From assembly GCA_934621385.1 (NCBI GenBank), contig CAKTUI010000002.1, positions 1 through 64,000 on the forward strand: a stretch of 64,000 bases of DNA, read 5' to 3'. Source of the stretch: an uncultured Kiritimatiellota bacterium (GTDB taxonomy: Bacteria > Verrucomicrobiota > Kiritimatiellia > RFP12 > UBA1067). The position numbers were made by a program, and so were the translations under genes. Shown piece by piece: positions 46,100 through 55,880 of this stretch. The stretch's first letter is position 1. Each line of letters opens with the position of its first letter. The notes under the pieces are model-generated. The model was not told the origin of the DNA. It did no database searches and was given only the letters and a program-made list of their open reading frames with translations.

Positions 46100-47542
46100 T
46101 CAGAGTTCCCGAATGAAGATGTTACGCCACTCAATCGGGTCGCCATGGCACTGGAGCTCAATCTGCTCCACCGGGAAGATGTCCATCGAACGATCCCAGT
46201 AGTTCTCCAACTCGACGTTGTCCACGACCAGCTGACCGTTCAGCCAGACGGTGACATTCTTGCCAACCATCTTCACATGGAAGCGGTTCCAGTCCCCGAC
46301 CTGCCGATCGGCGATGACCAGTGCATCGTGCGCCCCCTTCTTGTTGTTGTAGAGGCCGCCAGATCCAATCTTCCACTGGTTGTGCGCGTCCCAGATCTGC
46401 ACCTGCGGCGAACCGCGCAGATAAAGCCCCGAGTCGCCCGTAATGGAAAGGATGCGCCAATCGGCCCAAAGTTCAAAGTCCTTGTAGTCCTTCTTGGTTG
46501 CGAGGGAGTAGCCGCCCTTGAAACCGTCGAAGTAGAGGTTGCCGTTGCGCACGGACCAGTGCTTGCGCATCCCCTCGTCGGCTATCTTCTGCATTTCAGC
46601 GCGCTTCTCGGGCGTCGCCGCCTGCCGCACCTTCGGGTTGTCGAACTGCTCCGCCGTCGTCACGCCCTTCCAATTCGCCGCGAGATCGGCCTCACGTCCG
46701 GCGAAATAGGTCTCGAATCCCTTGGGAGCCTTCATCGTCTGGGTCGGGCAGACCTCGCCCATCTTCGCGTTCGAGGGCAGTTCCTTGATGCGGATGTTCT
46801 TCCACTTCACATTGTGCCCATGCCCCAGCCAACCGATGTGCCCCCGGCGATTGTGCAGCCCCGGGTGCTTGCGGCCGTCCGGCGTGTCGCCGTCGCCCTT
46901 GAATTTCGAGACATTCGCCTTCGTCACCAAGTAGCCGTTGAGATAGACCTCAATCTCACTGCCGATGACCTTGACCTCCTCGAAGTTCCACATCCCCGGC
47001 ACGCGCAGGTAGCTACCGCCCGCGGCGAAGTTGCGCACCTTCCAGTCGATTTGCTTGCCGACGTTGTCGCGCTTCACCGGCACGACCCCGTAGACGGAAC
47101 CCGTGTACTGGTAGGGTTTCAGCTTGTCCTTCTTCGCCTCCGCGTCGTAGTACTGGCTACCCCCATCGTCAAGGAGCTGCAGTTCGCACATCCCGTAATA
47201 GGCCGCGTCGACATCGGGCGAGGGCGTACGGATGCCAAGCCCGTTGTTGCCGTTCTCGGGCATCATAAACTCGAAGCGGAGAATGAAGTTCTCGTACTCC
47301 TTCTCGGTCAACAGGTTGCCGCCCGAACCCTGGCCGGGGAAGCACTGCAACACGCCCGGCTCGTTGGTCGAGACCCCATACGACGTCGACCCGTACCACC
47401 CGGTCAGGTCCTTGCCGTTGAAGATGGAGACGAATCCCTCGTCAACTTCCGACGGATACGCCCCGTCGTCCTCCAAGAAGAGACTGCACCCGGCAGACAC
47501 CGCCGCGCAGGCAATCGCCGACAACTTCATGAACTTGTTCAT
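46100..47542 (-). CDS. Lipoprotein with two DUF1080 (3-keto-disaccharide hydrolase-type) domains
   Basis: 480 residues with a lipobox VSAGC (Cys19) and two consecutive concanavalin-like DUF1080 domains. The first begins FNGKDLTGWYG (about 41-51) and runs to about 265. The second (about 290-480) contains YKDFELWADWRILSITGDSG and VWLNGQLVVDNVELENYWDR. DUF1080 proteins are abundant in Verrucomicrobia and Planctomycetes, and some cleave 3-keto-glycosides; the substrate here is unknown. The start at 47542 has AAGGA eight bases upstream. An ATG at 47551 in the same frame has its Shine-Dalgarno too close, and the frame is open further upstream. It follows purL by 40 bases. Confidence 0.88.
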   Translation of the reverse strand: MNKFMKLSAIACAAVSAGCSLFLEDDGAYPSEVDEGFVSIFNGKDLTGWYGSTSYGVSTNEPGVLQCFPGQGSGGNLLTEKEYENFILRFEFMMPENGNNGLGIRTPSPDVDAAYYGMCELQLLDDGGSQYYDAEAKKDKLKPYQYTGSVYGVVPVKRDNVGKQIDWKVRNFAAGGSYLRVPGMWNFEEVKVIGSEIEVYLNGYLVTKANVSKFKGDGDTPDGRKHPGLHNRRGHIGWLGHGHNVKWKNIRIKELPSNAKMGEVCPTQTMKAPKGFETYFAGREADLAANWKGVTTAEQFDNPKVRQAATPEKRAEMQKIADEGMRKHWSVRNGNLYFDGFKGGYSLATKKDYKDFELWADWRILSITGDSGLYLRGSPQVQIWDAHNQWKIGSGGLYNNKKGAHDALVIADRQVGDWNRFHVKMVGKNVTVWLNGQLVVDNVELENYWDRSMDIFPVEQIELQCHGDPIEWRNIFIREL

Positions 47543-47582
47543 CTGTGTCATCCTTTCCGTTGTTGTGAACAAATGCCGCGCC

Positions 47583-50500
47583 TCACTTCGCCTGAGTTGC
47601 GAAGCGATAGGCATTCTGGAACATCCGCATCCAGGGTCCGTTCTCCTTGAAGACGCCCGGGTTGTAGCTGAGCTGGCAGGCCCTGAAGCCGCGCTCCGGG
47701 TGCGGCATCATGATTGTGGCCCGTCCGTCCGCCGTGGTGAACGCCGTCTGGCCGCCAATCGATCCGTTCGGATTGTACGGGTAGCGCGTCGTGGCCCGAC
47801 CGCGTCCGTCAACGAAGTGCGCCGCGCAAATCGTCGGCGTCCAGCCCTCAGTCCAGACACGCCCCTCGCCATGCGCCACGGCAATCGGCAGCACCGAATC
47901 CTCCATGCCCCGGAAGAAGATCGAGGGCGATGGCTCGATGCGAATCGCCGAATAGCGAGCCTCGAACTGCTCGGAGACATTCTTGACGAAGCGCGGCCAG
48001 CCCTCAGCGCCTGGAATGATGTCCTTCAACTGCGAGAGCATCTGGCAACCGTTGCACACGCCAAGCGAGAACGTGTCAGGGCGATGGAAGAACGTCCGGA
48101 ACATCTCCTTGAGTGTGTCGTTGTAGAGGATTGAACGCGCCCAGCCGGAACCCGCGCCCAGCACATCGCCGTAGCTGAAGCCACCGCAGGCGACGAGTCC
48201 CTTGAAGTCGGCGAGGTCAACGCGCCCGGCAATCAAGTCGCTCATGTGGACATCCGTACAGTCGAAACCGGCGAGCGCAAACGCCGCCGCCATCTCGATG
48301 TGGCCGTTCACGCCCTGCTCGCGCAGAATCGCCATGCGCGGACGCGGCGCGGACGGTTTGCGACGAATCGTGACCGGAATCTCGTCCAGGTCGTAGGTCA
48401 GGGCGAACTGAAGCCCCGGGTCGGTCTCGTCGAGCGCGTTGTCGTACTCCTCGCGCGCCGTGACAGGATTATCGCGCAGGGCCTGCATCCGATAGGTCGT
48501 CTCGCTCCAGGCGCGGCGAAGATAGGTGAGGTCGGTGCGAATCGCCAACCGCGCACCCACGAAAATCTCAACCGCTCGGGAGGAGCGACGCACCGCACCT
48601 GCGAGCACCGCCGGCACCTTCGCTTTCTTGAAGATGGCGAGAACCTCGGCGACCTTGCTCTCGGTGACCTGCAGGACGGCACCCGGCTGTTCGTTGAAGA
48701 GCTGGGCGAGCACGTCGCCGTCGGGCAGCTTCGCGACGATGCCGCGTCCACCCGTCATCGCCATTTCAGCGAGGGTGACGGCAAGGCCACCATCCGAGCG
48801 GTCGTGATAGGCGAGCGCCAACTTGCCGCGCACAATCTCCTGCATCGCATTGAAGAAGTGCTTCAGCAGCGTCGCGTCCGAATCGGCGTGCGTATTACCG
48901 AGCTGACCGTAGACCTGCGCCAGGGCCGTCGCGCCAAGCGGGGCCGTGCCATTGCCAAGATCCACGTAAATGAGGAACGAACTCTCGTCCTTCACATCGG
49001 GCTTCAGGTCGGGCGTCAGCGTAAGGCGGACGTCATTGACCGGCGCAAAACTGGAGACGACGAGCGACAGCGGGGCAACCTGCTTCCTCTGCTCGCCCTT
49101 CGCATCCGTCCAGGTCGTGTGCATCGAGCAGCTGTCCTTGCCAACGGGAATCGACACGCCGAGTTTCGGGCAGAAGCGAAGCCCGACTTCCTCCACCGTG
49201 TCGTAGAGAACCGCGTCCTCGCCCGGCTCACCGCACGGAGCCATCCAGTTCGCCGAGAGGCGAATCTGACCGATGTTGCCGACATCGGCCGCCGCGAGGT
49301 TCGTAATCGCCTCGGTAATCGCCATGCGCCCAGAGGCCGGACCATCCATCAGTGCGATGGGCGTACGCTCGCCCGTCGCCATCGCCTGACCCTCGTACGT
49401 CGCATAGCCCATGGTCGTCACGGCGCAGTCCGCCGCCGGGAGCTGGAACTTGCCGACCATCTGGTCGCGGGCGACGCGCCCGGTCACCGTGCGGTCCGTA
49501 ATCGTGATGAGGAAGGTCTTGTCGGCCACGGCCGGGAGATGGAGGACACGCGTGAGCGCATCGAGCGGACGCACGCCCTCGAAGTTGGTCGGAATGTGCG
49601 CCTTCTTGACGCGCTTGACATTACGCACCATGCGCGGCGGCTTGCCGAGGAGAACCTTCACGTCCATGTCGATCGGGCGGTCCCCGAAATGCTCATCGGT
49701 CAGCACCAGACGACCGTCGCCCGTCGCAACGCCAATGAAGGCGACGGGGCAACGCTCACGCGCACAGAGTTCCTCGAAGAACGCCCGGGCCGCTGGCTTG
49801 AGCGCGAGCACATAACGCTCCTGCGCCTCGCAGCACCAGATTTCCATCGGGTTCATCGACTTCTCTTCGTTGTGCACCTTGCGGAGTTCGAACTTTCCAC
49901 CCGTCGCCTCAACGAGCTCGGGGCAACCATTGGAGAGGCCGCCCGCACCGATGTCGTGGACCGACAGAATCGGATTCGCCGCGCCGAGCGCGGCACAGGC
50001 ATCGATGACACCCTGACACCGCCGCTGCATTTCGGCATTGCCGCGCTGGACGGAGTTGAAGTCGAGAGCCTCGGAGTTCGTTCCCGTCATCATCGAGCTC
50101 GCCGCGCCGCCGCCAAGGCCAATGCGCATCGCGGGGCCACCAATCTGAACAATCAGCGAGCCAACCTTGACATCCTTCTTCTGAACCTGGCTGTGGCGGA
50201 TGACACCCATGCCGCCGGCCAGCATAATCGGCTTGTGGTAGCCGCGCAGTTCGCCCGCGATCTCGCCCTCGTAAGTACGGAAGAATCCGCACAGCTGCGG
50301 ACGGCCGAATTCGTTGCCGAACGCCGCGCCACCAATCGGGCCCTCCGTCATAATCTGAAGCGGTGTCGCCAAGCGCGTCGGGAAGTCCGCAAACGTACGC
50401 TCCCACGGCTGAGGATAGCCGGGAATGCGGAGGTTCGAGACCATGAAGCCACAGATGCCAGCCACCGTGCGCGAGCCCGTTCCGGTCGCCGCCTCGTCGC

Positions 50501-51416
50501 GAATCTCGCCACCAACACCCGTCGCCGCACCGGGGAACGGCGAAATGGCCGTCGGGTGGTTGTGGGTCTCAACCTTCATCAGCTGGTCGATCTCGTCTTT
50601 CTTGAAGGTGTAGGCGTGGGTCTTCGGGTCAATCGAAAAGACGTCCGTCCTGAAGCCGGTGACAACCGCCGAATTGTCCTTGTACGCCGAGAGTGTATCC
50701 TGCGGACGCTTCGCGTGGGTGTTCTTGATCATCCCGAAGAGCGAGTTGCGCTGCTTCTTGCCGTTGATGATAAACTCCGCACCGAAGATCTTGTGACGGC
50801 AGTGCTCAGAGTTGACCTGCCCGAACATCACAAGCTCGGTATCGGTCGGATTGCGACCAGCGGCCTTGAAGTTCTTGGCGAGATACTCCATCTCTGGCTC
50901 CGAAATGGCGAGGCCAATCTCAACGTTCGCCTCACGAATCGCATCAATCCCCTTCGCCAGCACATCATAGGTGCGTCCCGGCTTCGGGTCCGCCTCGTCA
51001 AAGAGGTCGGCGATGTCGGCGTACACACCCTCGGTCATGCGGTCGTACAGCGCGGCGAGACACACGGCCGGGAGCTTCTGCGAAACGCGGTAGCGGATGC
51101 CGCGCTCGACGCGTGGAATCGTGACGAGTCCGCAGTTGCGGAAGATGTCCGTCGCCTTGGAACTCCATGGTGAAATCGTGCCCTTGCGCGGCGTGACGAA
51201 GAAGTCCGCCCCATCGCATTCGCCGGTCGCATTCAGGAGACTCGCCGCACGGCGCAAATCGGCCTCGGGACAAGTCGCTGCATCCGCCTGGAGGGCATAG
51301 ACCCACTTCGCATCAATTTCCACCGGCCCGAGGTCAGGCGCGGCTTTCGCCATCGCATCCTTAATCGCATCGAGGCGAAACGGCGAGTAGGCATCAGTTC
51401 CAATCAACAGAATCAT
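47583..51416 (-). CDS. purL: Phosphoribosylformylglycinamidine synthase, long PurL
   Basis: A 1277-residue single-chain FGAM synthase (step 4 of purine synthesis), the long form with its own glutaminase instead of separate PurQ/PurS. The synthetase part shows ETHNHPTAISPFPGAATGVG, RDEAATGTGSR, SVHDIGAGGLSNGCPELVEA and VGKDSCSMHTTW. The C-terminal class I glutaminase has its nucleophile Cys1121 in LGVCNGCQML. The ATG follows GGAAGGAAAC. It stands at the downstream end of a nucleobase uptake group, consistent with purine supply. The gene belongs to a tight minus-strand run and may be transcribed from upstream promoters. Confidence 0.96.
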   Translation of the reverse strand: MILLIGTDAYSPFRLDAIKDAMAKAAPDLGPVEIDAKWVYALQADAATCPEADLRRAASLLNATGECDGADFFVTPRKGTISPWSSKATDIFRNCGLVTIPRVERGIRYRVSQKLPAVCLAALYDRMTEGVYADIADLFDEADPKPGRTYDVLAKGIDAIREANVEIGLAISEPEMEYLAKNFKAAGRNPTDTELVMFGQVNSEHCRHKIFGAEFIINGKKQRNSLFGMIKNTHAKRPQDTLSAYKDNSAVVTGFRTDVFSIDPKTHAYTFKKDEIDQLMKVETHNHPTAISPFPGAATGVGGEIRDEAATGTGSRTVAGICGFMVSNLRIPGYPQPWERTFADFPTRLATPLQIMTEGPIGGAAFGNEFGRPQLCGFFRTYEGEIAGELRGYHKPIMLAGGMGVIRHSQVQKKDVKVGSLIVQIGGPAMRIGLGGGAASSMMTGTNSEALDFNSVQRGNAEMQRRCQGVIDACAALGAANPILSVHDIGAGGLSNGCPELVEATGGKFELRKVHNEEKSMNPMEIWCCEAQERYVLALKPAARAFFEELCARERCPVAFIGVATGDGRLVLTDEHFGDRPIDMDVKVLLGKPPRMVRNVKRVKKAHIPTNFEGVRPLDALTRVLHLPAVADKTFLITITDRTVTGRVARDQMVGKFQLPAADCAVTTMGYATYEGQAMATGERTPIALMDGPASGRMAITEAITNLAAADVGNIGQIRLSANWMAPCGEPGEDAVLYDTVEEVGLRFCPKLGVSIPVGKDSCSMHTTWTDAKGEQRKQVAPLSLVVSSFAPVNDVRLTLTPDLKPDVKDESSFLIYVDLGNGTAPLGATALAQVYGQLGNTHADSDATLLKHFFNAMQEIVRGKLALAYHDRSDGGLAVTLAEMAMTGGRGIVAKLPDGDVLAQLFNEQPGAVLQVTESKVAEVLAIFKKAKVPAVLAGAVRRSSRAVEIFVGARLAIRTDLTYLRRAWSETTYRMQALRDNPVTAREEYDNALDETDPGLQFALTYDLDEIPVTIRRKPSAPRPRMAILREQGVNGHIEMAAAFALAGFDCTDVHMSDLIAGRVDLADFKGLVACGGFSYGDVLGAGSGWARSILYNDTLKEMFRTFFHRPDTFSLGVCNGCQMLSQLKDIIPGAEGWPRFVKNVSEQFEARYSAIRIEPSPSIFFRGMEDSVLPIAVAHGEGRVWTEGWTPTICAAHFVDGRGRATTRYPYNPNGSIGGQTAFTTADGRATIMMPHPERGFRACQLSYNPGVFKENGPWMRMFQNAYRFATQAK

Positions 51417-51469
51417 GTCAGTAGTTTCCTTCCAAATGACGCTCAGTCAGCAAATCAATGCGGCGCACC

Positions 51470-52882
51470 TCACTGCGCCTTCACACCGCCGAAGCGGTCG
51501 GCATCCTTGATGTTCGGCTCAGTCTCGGAGAACGTGTAGTCCTTGCCCGGCAGGAGGGCGTTGAGGATGATGCCCATCAGGGCACCGACCGCAAGACCCG
51601 ACAGCGAAATGTGGACGCTGCCGACCGAGAAGCTGATGGAGCCCGCCTTCGAGAAGCTGACACCCAATGTGCAGACAATCGAAATGGCGCAGATGAGCAT
51701 ATTGCGCGGCTTCGAGAAGTCTACCTGGTGCTCAACGAGATTGCGCACACCAACGGCGGAAATCATTCCGTAGAGAACGAACGAGACGCCGCCGATGGTC
51801 GCCGCCGGGAGCGTCGTAATGACCGCCGCGAACTTCGGGCAGAACGCGAGCAGGATGGCCAGGAACGCCGCGATGCGAATGACCCGAGGGTCGTAAACCT
51901 TCGAGAGCGACAGAACGCCCGTGTTTTCGCCGTAGGTCGTGTTCGCCGGTGCACCGAAGAACGCCGCGAGGCTCGTCGCAAGGCCATCGCCAAGAAGCGT
52001 CCGGTGCAGGCCCGGGTTCGCGAAGAAATTGCGCTTCACCGTCGAACTGATGGCCGAGACATCGCCGACATGCTCCATCATGGTCGCCGCCGCCAGCGGA
52101 GCCACAATCAGAATCGAACTGACGATGCGCCCGATGTTGTCACCCGCATGCTCAAGAATGGGGATAATCGTCTCGTCCATGTGAACAGGCAGTCCCACCC
52201 ATGGCGCGGCCGCGATGTGAGAGAAGTCCACCGCCGGGCCCCAACCCGCCACGTTACCGTAGAGAATCGCAACCACGTAGCTCGTCAGAACACCAATCAG
52301 AATCGGGATAATCTTAATCATGCCGCGCCCGAAGATCGCTGCGAGAACGACGGCCAGAATACCCGCCAACGCAACCGGCCAGCACGTCGAGGCACTGTTG
52401 ACGGCCACCGGCGACAGCACAAGCCCGATGCCAATGATAATCGGACCCGTAACGACCGGCGGGAAGAACCGCATCACGCGCTTCACGCCGACCAGCTTGA
52501 CGACCCCCGCGAAGATGACATAAATCAACCCTGCGACAAAAACGCCAACCGACGCGTAAGCGAGAAGCTGCGTCTTGGTCAGCCCCTCCCACATGACGCC
52601 CTTCATGCCCGTCAGCGCAAAGTAGCCGGCAAGAAACGCAAAGGAACTGCCGAGGAAGGCGGGCACGATGCGCTTCGTCACAAGATGGAAGAGCAGCGTC
52701 CCCGCACCCGCAAACAGAAGCGTCGCCGAAACCGAAAGCCCCGTCAGGAGCGGCACGAGCACCGTCGCACCAAACATCGCGAACAGGTGCTGAACGCCCA
52801 GGATACCCATCTTCGGATAGCCAAGCGTTCGCGCATCGTAAACACCATCAACGGACTTCTTGTCGTTCTGGTCACTTGCCAT
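51470..52882 (-). CDS. uraA: Uracil permease (UraA-like, NCS2 family)
   Basis: About 470 residues, polytopic (around 14 membrane segments), of the nucleobase:cation symporter-2 family. The transport motif region reads GAPANTTYGENTGVLSLSKV, typical of uracil rather than xanthine/urate members. A conserved MMEHVGDVSAIS helix precedes it. The ATG at 52882 has AAGGA nine bases upstream; an in-frame TTG further out is unlikely. It lies upstream of purL and downstream of mscS, with upp in the same run, so imported uracil can be converted directly to UMP. Confidence 0.93.
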   Translation of the reverse strand: MASDQNDKKSVDGVYDARTLGYPKMGILGVQHLFAMFGATVLVPLLTGLSVSATLLFAGAGTLLFHLVTKRIVPAFLGSSFAFLAGYFALTGMKGVMWEGLTKTQLLAYASVGVFVAGLIYVIFAGVVKLVGVKRVMRFFPPVVTGPIIIGIGLVLSPVAVNSASTCWPVALAGILAVVLAAIFGRGMIKIIPILIGVLTSYVVAILYGNVAGWGPAVDFSHIAAAPWVGLPVHMDETIIPILEHAGDNIGRIVSSILIVAPLAAATMMEHVGDVSAISSTVKRNFFANPGLHRTLLGDGLATSLAAFFGAPANTTYGENTGVLSLSKVYDPRVIRIAAFLAILLAFCPKFAAVITTLPAATIGGVSFVLYGMISAVGVRNLVEHQVDFSKPRNMLICAISIVCTLGVSFSKAGSISFSVGSVHISLSGLAVGALMGIILNALLPGKDYTFSETEPNIKDADRFGGVKAQ

Positions 52883-52933
52883 GGTCAATCTTCCTTCTCT
52901 TTTTATGGACTTCAAATCGTGATTTCAAGCCGC

Positions 52934-53773
52934 TTAGGCCATCTTCTGGTCGACATGGACATCGAGCTGCGGATAGGGAATCCGAATGCCCTTCGCGGCA
53001 AAGGCCTCAGTGAGGGCCTGGTTGGCCGCAAAGAAGACCGCCCAGTAGTCGGCATTGGCCGTCCAGGCGCGAATCGTCAACGCCACCGCGCTGTCGTCGA
53101 GCGACTTCACCTCAGCCATCGGAGCCGGGTCGGACAGGACACCGGGAAGCGCCGCGATCGTCTCAATCGCCGTCTTCCGCGCAAGCGAGATGTCCGCACC
53201 ATAGGCAATGCCAATCGCCATGTCGACACGCCGCGTCGCAAGAGCCGAGTAGTTCACGATAGGCGAACCCCAGGCCGACTTGTTTGGAATCGTGATGCGC
53301 CGATTGTCGGGCGTCGCCAAGGTCACCGCCATCATATCGAGCTGAAGAACCGTCCCCTCAAACCCGCCGACAGCCACATAGTCACCGACCTTGAACGGTT
53401 CGTTGATGGCAATCATGAGTCCACTCGCCAAACTGCCGAGCGACTCCTGGAAGGCAAAGCCGAGCACGAAACCCGTCACGCCGAGGCCCGCAATCAGCGG
53501 TCCGACATTCACCCCAAGCTTGCCGAGGATGATAACGGCGAGAAAGGCCCACGCCGTCTTGACGAGAACCGAGACGATGAAGCGCGAGGCGAGCGCATGG
53601 CGACCGTCGGATCGGATGAGGGCCTTGCGCAAGGCCGTCCCGAGAAGACGGATGGCCAGTGCCCCGACAATCAGAATAACCAGGGCCGCCACCACATCAA
53701 CGGCGTACTCCACGCCCTTTTCCGTCAGCCATTCCACAATCGGCTGAAACACACTCTCAACTTCTTCCTGCAT
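52934..53773 (-). CDS. MscS-family mechanosensitive channel
   Basis: 279 residues with two or three membrane helices (about 25-48, 65-85 and the pore helix about 90-125). The glycine/alanine-rich pore helix GVTGFVLGFAFQESLGSLAS is followed by the beta domain motif NEPFKVGDYV and the IPNK motif (RRITIPNKSAWGSPIVN). It opens on membrane tension to release solutes in hypo-osmotic shock. The length is close to E. coli MscS (286). It sits between two nucleobase permeases with gaps of 29 and 51 bases, an unusual setting. Confidence 0.94.
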   Translation of the reverse strand: MQEEVESVFQPIVEWLTEKGVEYAVDVVAALVILIVGALAIRLLGTALRKALIRSDGRHALASRFIVSVLVKTAWAFLAVIILGKLGVNVGPLIAGLGVTGFVLGFAFQESLGSLASGLMIAINEPFKVGDYVAVGGFEGTVLQLDMMAVTLATPDNRRITIPNKSAWGSPIVNYSALATRRVDMAIGIAYGADISLARKTAIETIAALPGVLSDPAPMAEVKSLDDSAVALTIRAWTANADYWAVFFAANQALTEAFAAKGIRIPYPQLDVHVDQKMA

Positions 53774-53802
53774 CGTCTCAATCTCCTTTCACTGTTCCAG
53801 CC

Positions 53803-55224
53803 TTACATCAGCGCATACTTCGCGATGAAGATGACCGTCAGGATGTACATAATCCAGTGGATGCGCTTGAAGTTGCCCGCCAGCGCATTGATGACCGTGT
53901 AGGAAATCACGCCGAACATGATGCCATCCGAAATCGAGTAGCAAAACGGCATCGCGGCAACGGCGAGAAATGCCGGGACTGCCTCACCCGCATCCTTCCA
54001 GTTGACATCCACGCACGAAGAGAGCATCATGTAGCCGACGATTACCAGAGCCGGGGCCGTCGCAAAGCCCGGAATCGCGAGGAAGATCGGCGCGAAGAGA
54101 ATCGCCAAGGCGAAAAGTGCCGCGCTCGTCACCGCCGTCAGCCCCGTACGACCACCCGCCATCACACCCGAGGCGGACTCAACATAAGTCGTCGTCGTCG
54201 ACGTACCGAAGACCGCGCCAACCGATGTCGCAATCGCGTCCGCGCACAGCGCACCCGACACACGCGGCAGCTTGCCTTCCTTGTTGAGGAAGCCGCCCTT
54301 CATCGACACGCCAATCAGCGTCCCGAGCGTATCGAACAAATCGACGAAGAAGAACGCAAACATCACAACGAAGAAGTCGAGCGACTTGACGAGCATCCAA
54401 CCGCTCCGCACGGCCCCATTATCACCCGTTCCCGTATGCGTCCATGTCTCGGGCTGGAAGAACGCGCCGAATGTCTGCTTGAACTCGGCAAAGTGCTGCG
54501 AGAAGCCCTCCAATGAGAAGTTCGGATAGAGCGAGAAGAGCTTGTTCGCCGGATCGGGCACATACACGCCCGTCGCCTGGGCAACCATTCCGAGAATCCA
54601 GGTCACGAGGATGCCGAAAAGAATCGCGCCCTTCAGACCCTTGACGAGCATGAAACCGGTGAGGAGTGTCCCCACGAGCGCAAGAATCGCGCAGATGCCC
54701 GTCGTGGCGAACGGGACATCCTTGAAGTGCACCATCGAGACGAGCGTCGCCGGATTATCGACGATAACACCCGCGTTCTTGAGCGCAATCAGGCAGATGA
54801 ACAGACCGATGCCCGCCGCGACGGCCCGCTTGAGCGAAAGCGGAATCGCATTGAATATCGACTCGCGCACGGGCGTGAGCGAAAGCGCGAGGAAGACGAG
54901 TCCCTCGACGAACACCGCCAGCATGGCAAACTGCCAGCTGTAGCCCATCGTCAGCACCACGGTAAAGGTGAAGAAGGCATTAAGCCCCATGCCCGGGGCC
55001 AGCACGAACGGGTAGTTCGACATGAAGGCCATCAACAGCGTACCAACGACGGCCGCAAGACAGGTCGCCACGAAAACGCCGCCCTTCGGAATGCCCGCCT
55101 GCGACAGCAGGTCGGGGTTCACGGCGAGGATGTACGCCATCGTCATGAACGTGGTAATGCCCGCAATGACTTCCGTCTTGACGGACGACTTGGCTTCACG
55201 AATCTTGAACAGTTTCTCAAGCAT
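53803..55224 (-). CDS. Guanine/hypoxanthine-type permease (NCS2, AzgA-like subfamily)
   Basis: 473 residues, polytopic, with AzgA/PbuG-type landmarks: AGITTFMTMAYILAVNPDLL near the N-terminus, APGMGLNAFFTF, DLFDTLGTLIGV, and GTSTTTTYVESASGVMAGGR. This subfamily imports purine bases (guanine, hypoxanthine or adenine); the exact base cannot be told. AAAGGA lies eight bases before the ATG. The upstream neighbour is upp (18-base gap). With uraA, upp and purL it makes a nucleobase acquisition module. Confidence 0.93.
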   Translation of the reverse strand: MLEKLFKIREAKSSVKTEVIAGITTFMTMAYILAVNPDLLSQAGIPKGGVFVATCLAAVVGTLLMAFMSNYPFVLAPGMGLNAFFTFTVVLTMGYSWQFAMLAVFVEGLVFLALSLTPVRESIFNAIPLSLKRAVAAGIGLFICLIALKNAGVIVDNPATLVSMVHFKDVPFATTGICAILALVGTLLTGFMLVKGLKGAILFGILVTWILGMVAQATGVYVPDPANKLFSLYPNFSLEGFSQHFAEFKQTFGAFFQPETWTHTGTGDNGAVRSGWMLVKSLDFFVVMFAFFFVDLFDTLGTLIGVSMKGGFLNKEGKLPRVSGALCADAIATSVGAVFGTSTTTTYVESASGVMAGGRTGLTAVTSAALFALAILFAPIFLAIPGFATAPALVIVGYMMLSSCVDVNWKDAGEAVPAFLAVAAMPFCYSISDGIMFGVISYTVINALAGNFKRIHWIMYILTVIFIAKYALM

Positions 55225-55242
55225 GGTCTTGGTCCTTTTGAA

Positions 55243-55863
55243 TTAAAGCGTTCCAAAAATGCGATCGCCCGCGTCCCCGAGGCCGGGGACGATGTAGAAG
55301 TGCGAGTTCAGCCGCTCGTCCTGGGCTGCCGTGAAGACGGGCACATCTGGGTGTGCCGCCTCGAACTTGGCGATTCCCTCCGGGGCCGAGATGAGGTTCA
55401 GGAACTTGATTCGCCGGTAGCCGAGCTTCTTGAGCTGGGCGACCGCATCGCACGCACTGCCACCCGTCGCCAGCATCGGGTCAATGACGAGTGCGAGCTC
55501 CTCACCTTTCGCCGGCGGAACCTTCGCATAGTAGGGAATCGGCTCCGCCGTCTCCTCGTTGCGCTGCATCCCGAGCACCCCGACCTTGGCATACGGCAAA
55601 ACGTGCAGCATCGCATCGAGCATCCCCATGCCCGCACGCAGAATCGGCACCAGCACGACACGCTCATCGATGACAACACCCGTCGTCTTCGCCACTGGCG
55701 TGACAACGTCAACCGTCCGCGTCCGAACGTCCTCCAGCGCCTCATAGGCCAGAAACGTCGTCAGCTCGTTCACAAGTTCGCGGAAAAGTTTCGGGGGCGT
55801 CGCCTGGTCACGCATCAGCGTAATGCGGTGATCGACCAACGGGTGCTTCAATACGGTGTGCAT
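55243..55863 (-). CDS. upp: Uracil phosphoribosyltransferase
   Basis: 206 residues at normal length. It makes UMP from uracil and PRPP. The PRPP-binding loop DPMLATGGSACDAV, the flanking RAGMGMLDAML segment and the C-terminal PGLGDAGDRIFGT are all visible. AGAGGAG precedes the ATG. Adjacent permease genes supply uracil and purines. Confidence 0.96.
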   Translation of the reverse strand: MHTVLKHPLVDHRITLMRDQATPPKLFRELVNELTTFLAYEALEDVRTRTVDVVTPVAKTTGVVIDERVVLVPILRAGMGMLDAMLHVLPYAKVGVLGMQRNEETAEPIPYYAKVPPAKGEELALVIDPMLATGGSACDAVAQLKKLGYRRIKFLNLISAPEGIAKFEAAHPDVPVFTAAQDERLNSHFYIVPGLGDAGDRIFGTL

Positions 55864-55880
55864 GATTCTTCTCCTCTATT

